DNA of 64,000 bases from UBA6183 sp964603255. GTDB taxonomy: Bacteria > Bacteroidota > Bacteroidia > UKL13-3. A program made the translations under genes and the position numbers. Shown piece after piece: positions 9,718 through 18,859 of this stretch. The stretch spans positions 1-64,000 of the forward strand of contig CAZRVA010000001.1 of the NCBI GenBank assembly GCA_964603255.1, given 5' to 3'. The stretch's first letter is position 1. Each line of letters begins with the position of its first letter. The notes beneath the pieces were generated by a model. It did not search any database and had not been told where the DNA came from. It worked only from the letters and a program-made list of their open reading frames with translations.

Positions 9718-12700
9718 CTATTGTTTGATAAGTTTACTTATTTGTGTTGCACCAGAAGCATTTACTTTAATAAAGTATACCCCTTGTGATAAATTTGATA
9801 AACCATCAACAATTAATGTTTGATTATTTTGATTTACCATTTGCTCTTTGGTTGTTATCAATCTTCCACTAATATCCAACACTTCAATTTTAACCATTCC
9901 AGCTTTTACATTTTGAAGTTCAATAGTCACCTTATCAGTAAATGGATTAGGATAAGTTACAACCGTTACATTTTCAATTTCATTGTTATCAACTACAACA
10001 ATTTGGCTGTAAGTATACTTACCATCATTATCCATTTGTTTTAAGCGGTAGTATAATTTACTTACTCCTGTTGTTACAAATGCATTTGCATCTTCAAATC
10101 TGTAGTTGTTGGTTACGCTTGAATTACCCATTCCTTTCACAAAACCTACATATTCAAATGCGTTTCCGTCAATACTACGCTCTACATTGAAACCACGGTT
10201 GTTTACTTCGCTTGCTGTTGTCCAGCTCACTAATACATCATCGTTTACTTTGGTTGCTTTCAAGCTAACTAATTTAACCGGTGTAGTGGTGGTGTTGCTG
10301 CTGATAGCACCTGCAAAGCTAATGTGCATGTACTTACCGTTGTATTCGTATACATCAAATGTATAACCTGTTAATTGTGTTAAACCTGTTACGTTTACAC
10401 TTGTACCATTACCCATGTAAACAATAAAGTTACCGGTACCTGTTGTATTAGCAGAACCGAATACTGCACTTGCACCATATAATGCATTATTGGTTGGCGC
10501 AACAGCTAAGGTTGATGATAAACGGGCTACAACCATGCGGCCTTGACCATTACCTGCGGTAAAGTTTACTGTTGCACTGGTTGCACTTGGTGTAACTGTT
10601 ACATTGCTGGCTGCTGTGGTTGGCGTTGTTACATTTACTACCTCAATATCATCTATTGCCCATCCTTCATCTGTAACATAGGTATCAGAAATAAATCTGA
10701 ATCTAAAACGAACATTAGCCTGTCCTGCTGCGCCCACTAATCTGAACGCACTTTGAATCCATCCGTTGGTTTGACTTGCATAAACGCTGCCAGAACCAAC
10801 ATCATTTGAGAAGTAAGGAGGGATTAATATACCGCCATTAGGAACGTTGTTCGTATTATCGTTGTACCATGCATAGCTATTTGTAGTATTGAAGTTACCA
10901 CCCGTACCCACTAGACTATCAACACGAGTCCAGAAACCGCCATTGATCGATCGTTCAACAATTAAACCGTCCCACTCTGCTTCACTCTTGAACTTATGAT
11001 AGAAACGAACAATTGGATCTGTTGTACTTGACGTAAAATCAAATTGAGGAGAAACCAATGATGCATCATGATCAATGTCATAGCTACCTATTAGCTTCGT
11101 AGCCCATGCTTTGGTTCCACTTCTTGCTCCATTTAGATAAGTCTTGTTTGGTGTTCCCAACGTCCAATTGTTATTGGTAACTATACCAATAACCCAATTT
11201 ATACTAGTATTAGTTGATGTTAATGCTGACGACCAGCCTGTATTTACGTTACCCTCAAAATCCTGAGTATAAGGTAACGTGCTTATTATAGGAGAGGTTG
11301 TAAAACTATCTTCCACACTATATCCAGTACCTATGCTATTACTTGCATAAGCTCTGAAATAATATTTTGTTGAATGTGTAAGTGATGAAGCGTTTATATT
11401 GTAGATGCCTGATAGAACTGCAGGAGAAGTTGGCACATCTACTACACCTGTTCCAAACAAGGTTGGATTCGGTGTCGTTGAGTACACCACACCACTTGCT
11501 ATTACTGTAGAACCTCCATCAGAAGTAATATTACCACCTAGGGTTGCTGTTGTGGTGCTGATTGCTAGAGGAGTTAATTTTAGTACAGATGGAACAACCG
11601 CTTGGGCATTAGTTGTAAAAGTACTGTCTGCACCATAAGATGTTCCTAATGCGTTAACTGCATAAGCTCTGTAATAATAAGTCGTTGCTAAGGTCAATCC
11701 AGTTATGTTACGCAAGAAACTACCAGATGTTACCAATGGATTGGTTGCTGAATCAATTACACCGGCTGTACCTCTTGTTGGATTTGGAGAAGTTGACAAT
11801 ACGATACCGCTTGCAGTTACAGCGTTTCCACCGTTATTTAAAATCGTACCTGATAATGTAACTGTGCTAGTGGTAATACCAGTCTTAGTTCCAGTTGATA
11901 CAATAGGTGCAGAAGGCGCAAACAACTCAATATCATCTATTGCCCAACCATCATTCTCTACGCTACCATCTGTTACAAAACGGAATCGTATTCTAACGTT
12001 GTTCTGTCCGGCTGTTCCCGGCAACACAATACTTGATGTAATCCATCCACTTGCTGCGGTTGAATATGCGTTACTACTATTACCCCAAGTATTACCCTGA
12101 GCGGTAACATTGTACCATGCAGTTCCGTTAGTGGTATTGAAATTTGTTCCCGTACCAACAAAATTCTCAACTTTTGTCCATGCTCCACCATTAATTGATA
12201 ACTCAAGCATACCGCCATCGCAGCATGATTCTGTAATAAACTTATGCTTAAATCTAAGTATTGGATTACTTGTCATTGCGCTTAAATCTAACTGAGGTGA
12301 TGTGATAGCTGCATTATGACTAGTTGAGTAATTACCAGATAACTTAGTTACCATCGCATTTGGTGCTGAAAACGCTGATGACAAGAATGTTTTTGTCGGT
12401 GCTCCAATAACCCAATCATTAAGGGTTCCTGTAACAGGGGCTGATGTCCATCCGCTATTCATTGTGGTATCAAAGTTTTGGAAGTATGGCAAAGCACTAA
12501 CTACAGGTGCTGTTGTAAAGCTATCCTGAGCGCTATAAGCGGTTCCGATACTATTGGTTGCGTAAGCTCGGTAGTAATACTTGGTTGAATGAACTAAACC
12601 AGCCGTTGTTATTGAGAATGTTCCTAAAGTTACAACAGGGGTTGTTGTTGAATCTACAACTCCGGTTCCAAACAGCGTTGGGTTAGGAGTAGTTGAGTAA

Positions 12701-15700
12701 ACGATTCCACTTGCTGTTACAGCAGAACCACCATCACTGGTAATGTTTCCGCCAACAGTTGCACCGTAAGCCTGAACGTTTGTAGCTGATGTTCTTAGTA
12801 CTGTAGGTGCAACCGCAGAAGCATTGGTTGTGAATGTACTATCTGCTCCATAACTAGTTCCCATGCCATTTACAGCATATGCACGATAATAGTAGGTTGT
12901 TGCAACTGATAAATTAGCCACGTTTAAGGTAAACTGACCACCGCTTACCAATGGATTAGTTGCTGAATCAATAACACCAAAACCACCGCGAACAGGTGAA
13001 GGTGAAGTACTTATAACAATACCACTTGCTGTAATAGTAGCGTTACCATTTCCGGTGATATTACCAGCTAAAGTAGCCGCACTTGTTGTAACATTGGCAA
13101 AAGTACCTGTAACAACTGTTGGGGTAGTTGGTGGAAACACCTCGATATTATCAACTGCCCAACCCTCTTGTGTACCAAAGAAAGTGTATGTAGTTGATGC
13201 AAAACGCAATCTAAAGCGTACGTTTGACTGACCAGCAGCACCTGTTAACCTTGTGGTGGTTTGCACCCATCCGTTTACTTGTGATGAATATCCATTTGAT
13301 GAGCCTGAGAAATTAGCACCGATAGTTGGTGTCCAGAATCCATTTGATGCGTTATTGTACCATGTTGTACTGGTAGCTGTATTGAAATTTGTCCCTGTGC
13401 CCACTAGGTTGTCCAATTGAGTCCAAGAGTTACCACCATTTGTTGAAATCTCAACAATAGCGCCATCTACACCTGAAACAGCAGAAATTTTATGACGGAA
13501 TCTTAAGATTGGATCTGCAGTTTGGTTGGTAAAATCGAACTGAGGAGACAGAATATAAGCATCAACAGCATTACTGTAATTACCTGTTAATTTTGTAACC
13601 CATGCCTTTGGTGCCGAGTATGCACCATTAATAAACGTTTTTGCTGGTGTACCTAACTGCCAATCGTTAACACCCAAACCTAACGAAGAAGAAGTCCAAG
13701 GAGTGTAAGAAGAATCGAAATTCTCGTTGTATGGTAAAGTTGTAACAATAGGTTGTGTAAGGAAACTATCTAATACACTGTATCCGGTACCCACACTATT
13801 GGTTGCATATGCGCGATAATAGTATTTTGTTGCAGGTGTCAAGCCAGCTGGTGTAATAGTATATTGACCAATGGTAACCACTGGTGTTGTTGTAGAATCC
13901 ACAACCCCAACACCAGATAACAATGGATTGTTGGTTGTTGAATATACAAAACCACTTGCAGTTACAGTAGATCCACCATCAGAGGTGATGTTAGCTCTTA
14001 AACCGGCTGTTGTTGTATTTACATTTATTGCGTCAAGACGGACAACCGTAGGAACTACACTTACAGCATTTGTCGTGAAAATACTGTCTACACCGTAACT
14101 TGTACCAACTGCATTTACAGCATATGCACGATAATAATATGTAGTTGCCAAAGTAAGGTTAGCAGCATTTAGATTAAATGCACCGTTAATCACAACCGGG
14201 CTTGTTGCCGTGTCTATTACGCCAATACCACCTCTTACAGGTGATGGAGAAGTAGAAAGTACAAAACCACTTGCTGTTATTGTACTACCTCCATTATCAG
14301 TAATTGTTCCTGAGAGATTAGCTAGATTGGTTGTAATATTTGAACTTGTGCCGGTAACAACTGTTGGTGCACTAGGGGCAAATACTTCGATGTTATCAAT
14401 TGCCCATCCCTCTTCAACTGCGCTACCATCAGTAACAAAGCGGAAGCGAATTTTTACATTTGATTGACCGGCAGCTCCAGGTAGAGCAATGCTACTGGTA
14501 ATCCAACCATTTACTGCACTCGAATAAGCAGTGCTTTGATTACCCCATGAGTTACCTTGAGCTCCTACGTTATACCATGCAGTTCCGTTTACCGTGTTGA
14601 AGTTTCCTCCAGCTCCTAAAGTGTTTTCTACTTTTGTCCAGGCACCACCATTTATTGAGATTTCTAAGATACCACCATCACAGCAAGATTCTGTTCTAAA
14701 TTTATGTTTAAATCTCAAAATCGGATTTGCTGTCATTCCCGTAAAGTCAAATTGTGGCGATACAAGAGCAGCATTGTGGTTATCGTTGTAATTTGTTGTT
14801 AATCCGGTAATCCAAGCATTTGGAGCAGAGAAAGCAGCAGATATGTTTGCCTTAGCTGGAGTTCCTAATACCCAATTATTAAATGTACCACCAACTACAT
14901 TTGATGTCCAACCAGTATTTACAGCGGTATCAAAATTTTGTTGATATGGTAATGCATTTACAACCGGAGCAGTTGTAAAGGTTCCTTGTGTACCATAAGC
15001 AGTACCAACACTGTTGGTGGCGTATGCACGGAAATAATAAGTTGTTGATGGTGTGAGACCAAGCAGGTTAAAATTATAGATGCCACTGGTAAGCAATGGA
15101 GTTGTTGTTGAATCGATAACGCCTAAACCGCCAACTGCAGGATTGGCACTTGTACTAAATACCACACCACTTGCAGTTATTGCAGCACCACCATCTAATG
15201 TGATGTTTAGACCAACGTTGGCATTATAAGCTCCTACTGCAGTTGCATTTATTGTGGCAACAGTAGGTACAGATGCTGATAAATTGGTTGTGAAAGTACT
15301 GTCGGCACCGTAAGTAGTGCCTAGTGAATTTATTGCATAGGCACGATAATGGTAGGTAGTACCAACATTTAACCCTGTAAATAATCTTGTGAAATTACCA
15401 GATCCAACTGTTGGACTTGTGACAGAATCAATAACACCAGTTCCACCAATTGTTGGATTGGCTGATGTACCAACCACTATACCGCTTGTTGTTACAGCAG
15501 GAAATGCGCCAGGAGCAATAAATCCTGCTAAACTGGCTTGATTTGTAGTAATACCAGAGGCTGATCCAGTTGCAACAACCGGAGCACCTGGTACTGGAGG
15601 ATTGAACTGATAAATTTGACCATTAGCCGGTTTAACACCAATTGATGTTGTTTCAGTTGTTGAACTGGCCGTAGGTGCATTGGTAGTATTATTTAAAGAT

Positions 15701-16335
15701 AAAAAGTTACCCGAACCAGTAGCAACACCAGAGATACCTATTGATGCTGATCCAAATCCTAATGGAGTAGACTCTTGTCTGTAAATAAACTGAATTGCTC
15801 CAGAGTTTTTAAATAATTTTACCTGAAAGGAAATTACCGGACCACCTGTCCAATTCCAATCAACATTAAGCCATTCTGCAGTAAAAACACTGTCAGTTCC
15901 ACTGCTAATGGCTTCACTTTTGTAGGTAAAAGTAGTTCCTGTACCGTTGTGGTCATCCCAAAGAGGCGACAAAACCGGACGAGCACCCACAAGTCCATTG
16001 CTTACATTGTTGGTCCAGGTTGTTTGGGTCATTGATCCTACCAAACTTAACCAACCATTTGTACATGCTGCAGCTGATGTGTAGGTTCCACCAGCATAAT
16101 TGAATGCAAATCCTATTGGAATATTATTCCAATAGCCATCATCGGTGTTACCACCACTTAGTGTGGCTGGCGTGGTTCCTCCAGTAATTGGCGTGAATGT
16201 TCCTGAGGTTGCAGAGAACACGTAATTAGAAACTTGTTGGGCATGCGTAATAAATACGCTTGCACCAAACAAAACTGCCAGGAAAGCCAATTTTAGGCTT
16301 CCCCACCTTCGTTTTAGTGTAGTGTTTGTTTTCAT
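9718..16335 (-). CDS. Giant T9SS-secreted surface protein with alternating MAM-like and FN3-like repeats
   Basis: Predicted 2205-aa exported protein. The signal peptide is MKTNTTLKRRWGSLK plus a hydrophobic core ending ...FITHAQ. An N-terminal beta domain (about 34-245) follows; its QVSNYVFS start resembles NISNYVFS in the other giant protein. Then come repeating blocks of two FN3-like modules (signature ITASGxVxSTxPxP...YYYRAYAxNxxGTxY) and one MAM-like jelly roll (signature LPYxxNFD...GWxIDxIEVF). There are four jelly rolls. A last FN3-like module, a PVKLVSLKA module and a T9SS type A sorting domain (TYPNPFTDK, DISGR, SQGVYFIK) complete it. An adhesive or matrix role is inferred from architecture. 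It is preceded by small ORF B, 105 bp upstream. Confidence 0.92.
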   Translation of the reverse strand: MKTNTTLKRRWGSLKLAFLAVLFGASVFITHAQQVSNYVFSATSGTFTPITGGTTPATLSGGNTDDGYWNNIPIGFAFNYAGGTYTSAAACTNGWLSLVGSMTQTTWTNNVSNGLVGARPVLSPLWDDHNGTGTTFTYKSEAISSGTDSVFTAEWLNVDWNWTGGPVISFQVKLFKNSGAIQFIYRQESTPLGFGSASIGISGVATGSGNFLSLNNTTNAPTASSTTETTSIGVKPANGQIYQFNPPVPGAPVVATGSASGITTNQASLAGFIAPGAFPAVTTSGIVVGTSANPTIGGTGVIDSVTSPTVGSGNFTRLFTGLNVGTTYHYRAYAINSLGTTYGADSTFTTNLSASVPTVATINATAVGAYNANVGLNITLDGGAAITASGVVFSTSANPAVGGLGVIDSTTTPLLTSGIYNFNLLGLTPSTTYYFRAYATNSVGTAYGTQGTFTTAPVVNALPYQQNFDTAVNTGWTSNVVGGTFNNWVLGTPAKANISAAFSAPNAWITGLTTNYNDNHNAALVSPQFDFTGMTANPILRFKHKFRTESCCDGGILEISINGGAWTKVENTLGAGGNFNTVNGTAWYNVGAQGNSWGNQSTAYSSAVNGWITSSIALPGAAGQSNVKIRFRFVTDGSAVEEGWAIDNIEVFAPSAPTVVTGTSSNITTNLANLSGTITDNGGSTITASGFVLSTSPSPVRGGIGVIDTATSPVVINGAFNLNAANLTLATTYYYRAYAVNAVGTSYGVDSIFTTNAVSVVPTVVRLDAINVNTTTAGLRANITSDGGSTVTASGFVYSTTNNPLLSGVGVVDSTTTPVVTIGQYTITPAGLTPATKYYYRAYATNSVGTGYSVLDSFLTQPIVTTLPYNENFDSSYTPWTSSSLGLGVNDWQLGTPAKTFINGAYSAPKAWVTKLTGNYSNAVDAYILSPQFDFTNQTADPILRFRHKISAVSGVDGAIVEISTNGGNSWTQLDNLVGTGTNFNTATSTTWYNNASNGFWTPTIGANFSGSSNGYSSQVNGWVQTTTRLTGAAGQSNVRFRLRFASTTYTFFGTQEGWAVDNIEVFPPTTPTVVTGTFANVTTSAATLAGNITGNGNATITASGIVISTSPSPVRGGFGVIDSATNPLVSGGQFTLNVANLSVATTYYYRAYAVNGMGTSYGADSTFTTNASAVAPTVLRTSATNVQAYGATVGGNITSDGGSAVTASGIVYSTTPNPTLFGTGVVDSTTTPVVTLGTFSITTAGLVHSTKYYYRAYATNSIGTAYSAQDSFTTAPVVSALPYFQNFDTTMNSGWTSAPVTGTLNDWVIGAPTKTFLSSAFSAPNAMVTKLSGNYSTSHNAAITSPQLDLSAMTSNPILRFKHKFITESCCDGGMLELSINGGAWTKVENFVGTGTNFNTTNGTAWYNVTAQGNTWGNSSNAYSTAASGWITSSIVLPGTAGQNNVRIRFRFVTDGSVENDGWAIDDIELFAPSAPIVSTGTKTGITTSTVTLSGTILNNGGNAVTASGIVLSTSPNPTRGTAGVIDSATNPLVTSGSFLRNITGLTLATTYYYRAYAVNALGTSYGADSTFTTNAQAVVPSVLKLTPLAISTTTATLGGNITSDGGSTVIASGVVYSTTPNPTLFGTGVVDVPTSPAVLSGIYNINASSLTHSTKYYFRAYASNSIGTGYSVEDSFTTSPIISTLPYTQDFEGNVNTGWSSALTSTNTSINWVIGIVTNNNWTLGTPNKTYLNGARSGTKAWATKLIGSYDIDHDASLVSPQFDFTSSTTDPIVRFYHKFKSEAEWDGLIVERSINGGFWTRVDSLVGTGGNFNTTNSYAWYNDNTNNVPNGGILIPPYFSNDVGSGSVYASQTNGWIQSAFRLVGAAGQANVRFRFRFISDTYVTDEGWAIDDIEVVNVTTPTTAASNVTVTPSATSATVNFTAGNGQGRMVVARLSSTLAVAPTNNALYGASAVFGSANTTGTGNFIVYMGNGTSVNVTGLTQLTGYTFDVYEYNGKYMHISFAGAISSNTTTTPVKLVSLKATKVNDDVLVSWTTASEVNNRGFNVERSIDGNAFEYVGFVKGMGNSSVTNNYRFEDANAFVTTGVSKLYYRLKQMDNDGKYTYSQIVVVDNNEIENVTVVTYPNPFTDKVTIELQNVKAGMVKIEVLDISGRLITTKEQMVNQNNQTLIVDGLSNLSQGVYFIKVNASGATQISKLIKQ
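10620..15580 (-). repeat. Four internal super-repeats of about 1.2 kb within the giant T9SS gene
   Basis: MAM-like modules encoded at roughly 14380-14960, 13130-13745, 11910-12490 and 10620-11280 are each separated by a pair of FN3-like modules, giving a period of about 1215-1245 bp. Modules 1 and 3 share an ESCCDGG segment and a GWITSS segment. Modules 2 and 4 lack the Cys pair. Similarity is visible at DNA level, so recombination or copy-number variation is plausible. Confidence 0.85.
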
Positions 16336-16440
16336 ATGTTTTTAATTTTTGTTGTTTTTAAAATAAACAGGCAATAGAATCACCAAGGGCTTTAGTAATC
16401 TGAAATTGGTGTTTTAAAAATTTTGATTAGCTACCAGATG

Positions 16441-16578
16441 CTATTCGTTCCAAAGGGTAGTATTACAGGCAGGTTTTATTCCTCTGTATAAGGAAGGTTT
16501 GGCACCAAAGCATACCTTTGATGCCGCAATCGATGTTGAGTAAAGATTATTCCGTGGAGTAGTTTTTTTGTTAGGCAT
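16441..16578 (-). CDS. Small ORF B (45 aa) upstream of second giant T9SS gene
   Basis: Unrecognised. ATG at 16578 (MPNKKTTPRN), ending ...NTTLWNE-stop at 16441. The final 18 residues follow the same P-S-x-Y-R-G...A-x-N-T-T-x-W-N-E pattern as small ORF A. The N-terminal halves are unrelated apart from being basic near the start. The position is the same as for A: same strand, directly ahead of a giant T9SS gene. The downstream spacing is 105 bp. No lipobox or clear signal peptide is visible. It could be a secreted or processed peptide, a partner of the giant protein, or a leader peptide. I cannot tell which. Confidence 0.55.
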   Translation of the reverse strand: MPNKKTTPRNNLYSTSIAASKVCFGAKPSLYRGIKPACNTTLWNE

Positions 16579-16686
16579 ATCAACCAAATAATGGAATAAC
16601 GAATATGCGGAACCTATTCGAAAGAAAACACTTAATTAATCTTAAATCTTAGTGCCCAAATACAAACTAATCCAAATAAAATCGAA

Positions 16687-17571
16687 TTAAAGTTGATTTG
16701 TGTTGAATGATTTACCAAGTATGATTGGGAGGTTTAAATCTTGATGCCCTGCAGGGAAATTAAATATTACAGGATAATTATATTCTTTTATTGTCTCTGA
16801 TATTATCTGCTCAGCATTTAATCCAAAAGGAACTAAATTATCCTTCATATCACTCATTCCACCTACAATCAGGCCTGCAAGATTGCTTAACTTACCTGCA
16901 CGTTTTAATGCTTGCATCATCCGATCAACATGATAGAGGTATTCGTCTAAATCTTCTAGAAATAATATCTTACCATTGGTATCAATATCACTTGCAGAGC
17001 CAAGTAAACTGTAAATAACAGATAAGTTCCCTCCTACAATTTCTGCTGTTACTTCTCCTGGTTTATTAAGATCGTTTTGTGTAATTGGGTATGTTATTTC
17101 ATCATCACCCATTAAAACAGATTTAAGCGCCAATACACTCTGCATATTTATGTTGTGCGCTTGCATATTGATGGGCATTGTAGCGTGCAGCGTGCACCAA
17201 TTGCTGTTAGCATGAACATGATTGTGTAACACCGTAATATCACTGTAACCAATCAGCCATTTAGGATATTTATCTAAATAAGAGAAATCAATTTTATCAA
17301 TAATACGCACTGTTCCATAACCACCGCGTGCAAAAATTATAGCCTTAATATCTGGGGTTTGTAAATAGCTGTTTAAAACAAATGCCCTTGTATCATCATC
17401 TCCTGCAAATTGATTTTTAACTGAAAATAAATCAGGATGTAAAATCACCTTCAAACCCCAGCTTTCAAATATATCTATGGCATGTTGCAGCTCCTCTAAA
17501 CTTATTTTTCTGGCAGATGCAGCTATGGCAATTTGATCACCCGGTTTTAATTTTGGTGGTATGTTACGCAT
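16687..17571 (-). CDS. ldcA: Muramoyltetrapeptide LD-carboxypeptidase (S66 family)
   Basis: 294-aa serine peptidase that trims the terminal D-Ala from murein tetrapeptides in peptidoglycan recycling. The S66 triad is readable: nucleophile Ser110 in IGYSDIT, Glu206 in LFLEDLDEY and His276 in FPAGHQDLN. ARGGYGT near residue 81 is also typical. The length matches the family. It starts 5 bp after the manC stop, so the two genes are probably co-transcribed. No signal peptide is seen, consistent with the cytoplasmic recycling enzyme. Confidence 0.92.
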   Translation of the reverse strand: MRNIPPKLKPGDQIAIAASARKISLEELQHAIDIFESWGLKVILHPDLFSVKNQFAGDDDTRAFVLNSYLQTPDIKAIIFARGGYGTVRIIDKIDFSYLDKYPKWLIGYSDITVLHNHVHANSNWCTLHATMPINMQAHNINMQSVLALKSVLMGDDEITYPITQNDLNKPGEVTAEIVGGNLSVIYSLLGSASDIDTNGKILFLEDLDEYLYHVDRMMQALKRAGKLSNLAGLIVGGMSDMKDNLVPFGLNAEQIISETIKEYNYPVIFNFPAGHQDLNLPIILGKSFNTNQL

Positions 17572-17576
17572 GTTTG

Positions 17577-18677
17577 TTAGGTGTACTTTTCATCGTACTT
17601 AATTTTCATGTCAGCTACCATTTGTTTTACCTCTTGCTCTTTGTTTTTATCACAAATCATTAATACATCTTCTGTATCAACTACAATAAGGTTTTGCACA
17701 CTGTTTAGTACAACAACTTTACCTTTTGCGGCATGCGAACTTACCATACAATCGCTGCTGTTGTATACGTGAATTTGTTTACCATCAATCGCGTTTCTAT
17801 TATCATCTTTGGTAGCAAAATTTTCGTACAATGAGGTCCATGTTCCCAAATCACTCCATCCAAAATCGCTTGGTATTACAAACACGTTATCTGCCTTTTC
17901 TAAAATTCCGTAATCAATAGAAATTGATCTGCATTGCTCGTATATACCTTGTATGGCAGCGGCCTCTGCAGGTGTGCCAAAACTTTTTGATGCTAAATTA
18001 AACAACTCATAATGTTCAGGCATCAGCGCTTTAAAAGCAGATCTAATAGCAGAACCACTCCAAATAAAAATGCCGGCATTCCACAAAAAGTCGCCACTAT
18101 CAATAAAAGTTTGTGCAAGCTCTAAAGTTGGTTTTTCGGTAAAAGTTTTCACTTTAAAAATACCCTCATTTACCATGTTATCGTCATGATATTGTATGTA
18201 ACCATAACCAGTATCAGGCCTACTTGGTCTTATGCCTAAGGTTACCAATACCGGATTTTTTTGAGCATATTCCAATCCAAATGCTAGATTTTTCACGAAA
18301 CTTACTTCATCCATAATTAAATGATCGCTTGGTGCAACTACGCAAAGCGCATGGGTGTTTATTTCATGAATTTTAGCACTTGCGTAAGCAATACAAGCAG
18401 CTGTGTTTTTTGCTGATGGTTCACCTAAAACACAATTGATATCAATATCAGGAATTTGCTCTAACACCAATGGAATGTAACTTTGGTTGGTTACAATGTA
18501 AATATTCTCCTTGTTGAAGTGCTTTAAAAACCTTTCGTATGTTGATTGTAAAAGGGTTTTTCCTACACCCAAAATATCTAAAAACTGTTTAGGTCTCTGA
18601 GTTCTGCTGTAAGGCCAAAATCTACTTCCAATGCCACCCGCCATAATAATGGCGTAGTGATTTTTGTTCTTCTCCAT
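17577..18677 (-). CDS. manC: Mannose-1-phosphate guanylyltransferase
   Basis: Makes GDP-mannose from mannose-1-phosphate and GTP for surface glycans. The nucleotidyltransferase signature GGIGSRFWPYSRTQRPKQF lies near the N-terminus. VAPSDHLI, FTEKP and FLWNAGIF follow. At 366 aa it is the short form without a fused phosphomannose isomerase domain; a PGI/PMI-type isomerase is encoded at 53806-54777. I use the ATG at 18677 (MEKNKNHYAII), since the six upstream codons are not family-like. It is divergent from recQ, with 182 bp between the two start codons. Confidence 0.9.
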   Translation of the reverse strand: MEKNKNHYAIIMAGGIGSRFWPYSRTQRPKQFLDILGVGKTLLQSTYERFLKHFNKENIYIVTNQSYIPLVLEQIPDIDINCVLGEPSAKNTAACIAYASAKIHEINTHALCVVAPSDHLIMDEVSFVKNLAFGLEYAQKNPVLVTLGIRPSRPDTGYGYIQYHDDNMVNEGIFKVKTFTEKPTLELAQTFIDSGDFLWNAGIFIWSGSAIRSAFKALMPEHYELFNLASKSFGTPAEAAAIQGIYEQCRSISIDYGILEKADNVFVIPSDFGWSDLGTWTSLYENFATKDDNRNAIDGKQIHVYNSSDCMVSSHAAKGKVVVLNSVQNLIVVDTEDVLMICDKNKEQEVKQMVADMKIKYDEKYT

Positions 18678-18859
18678 GCTGTTGATAAAAATCATGTTTT
18701 ATACCAATGTAGGAATGATGCTGATTTCATCATTAAAACACTATATTAGTTCATGCAAATAAAGATTTTAAAAAGCAAATTTTCAAAAAAGGATTTAAGG
18801 TGGTAATTTAGCGCCCCTTTTAACAAAAAATCAATTACTTAACTTAATAAATTGTGGAT

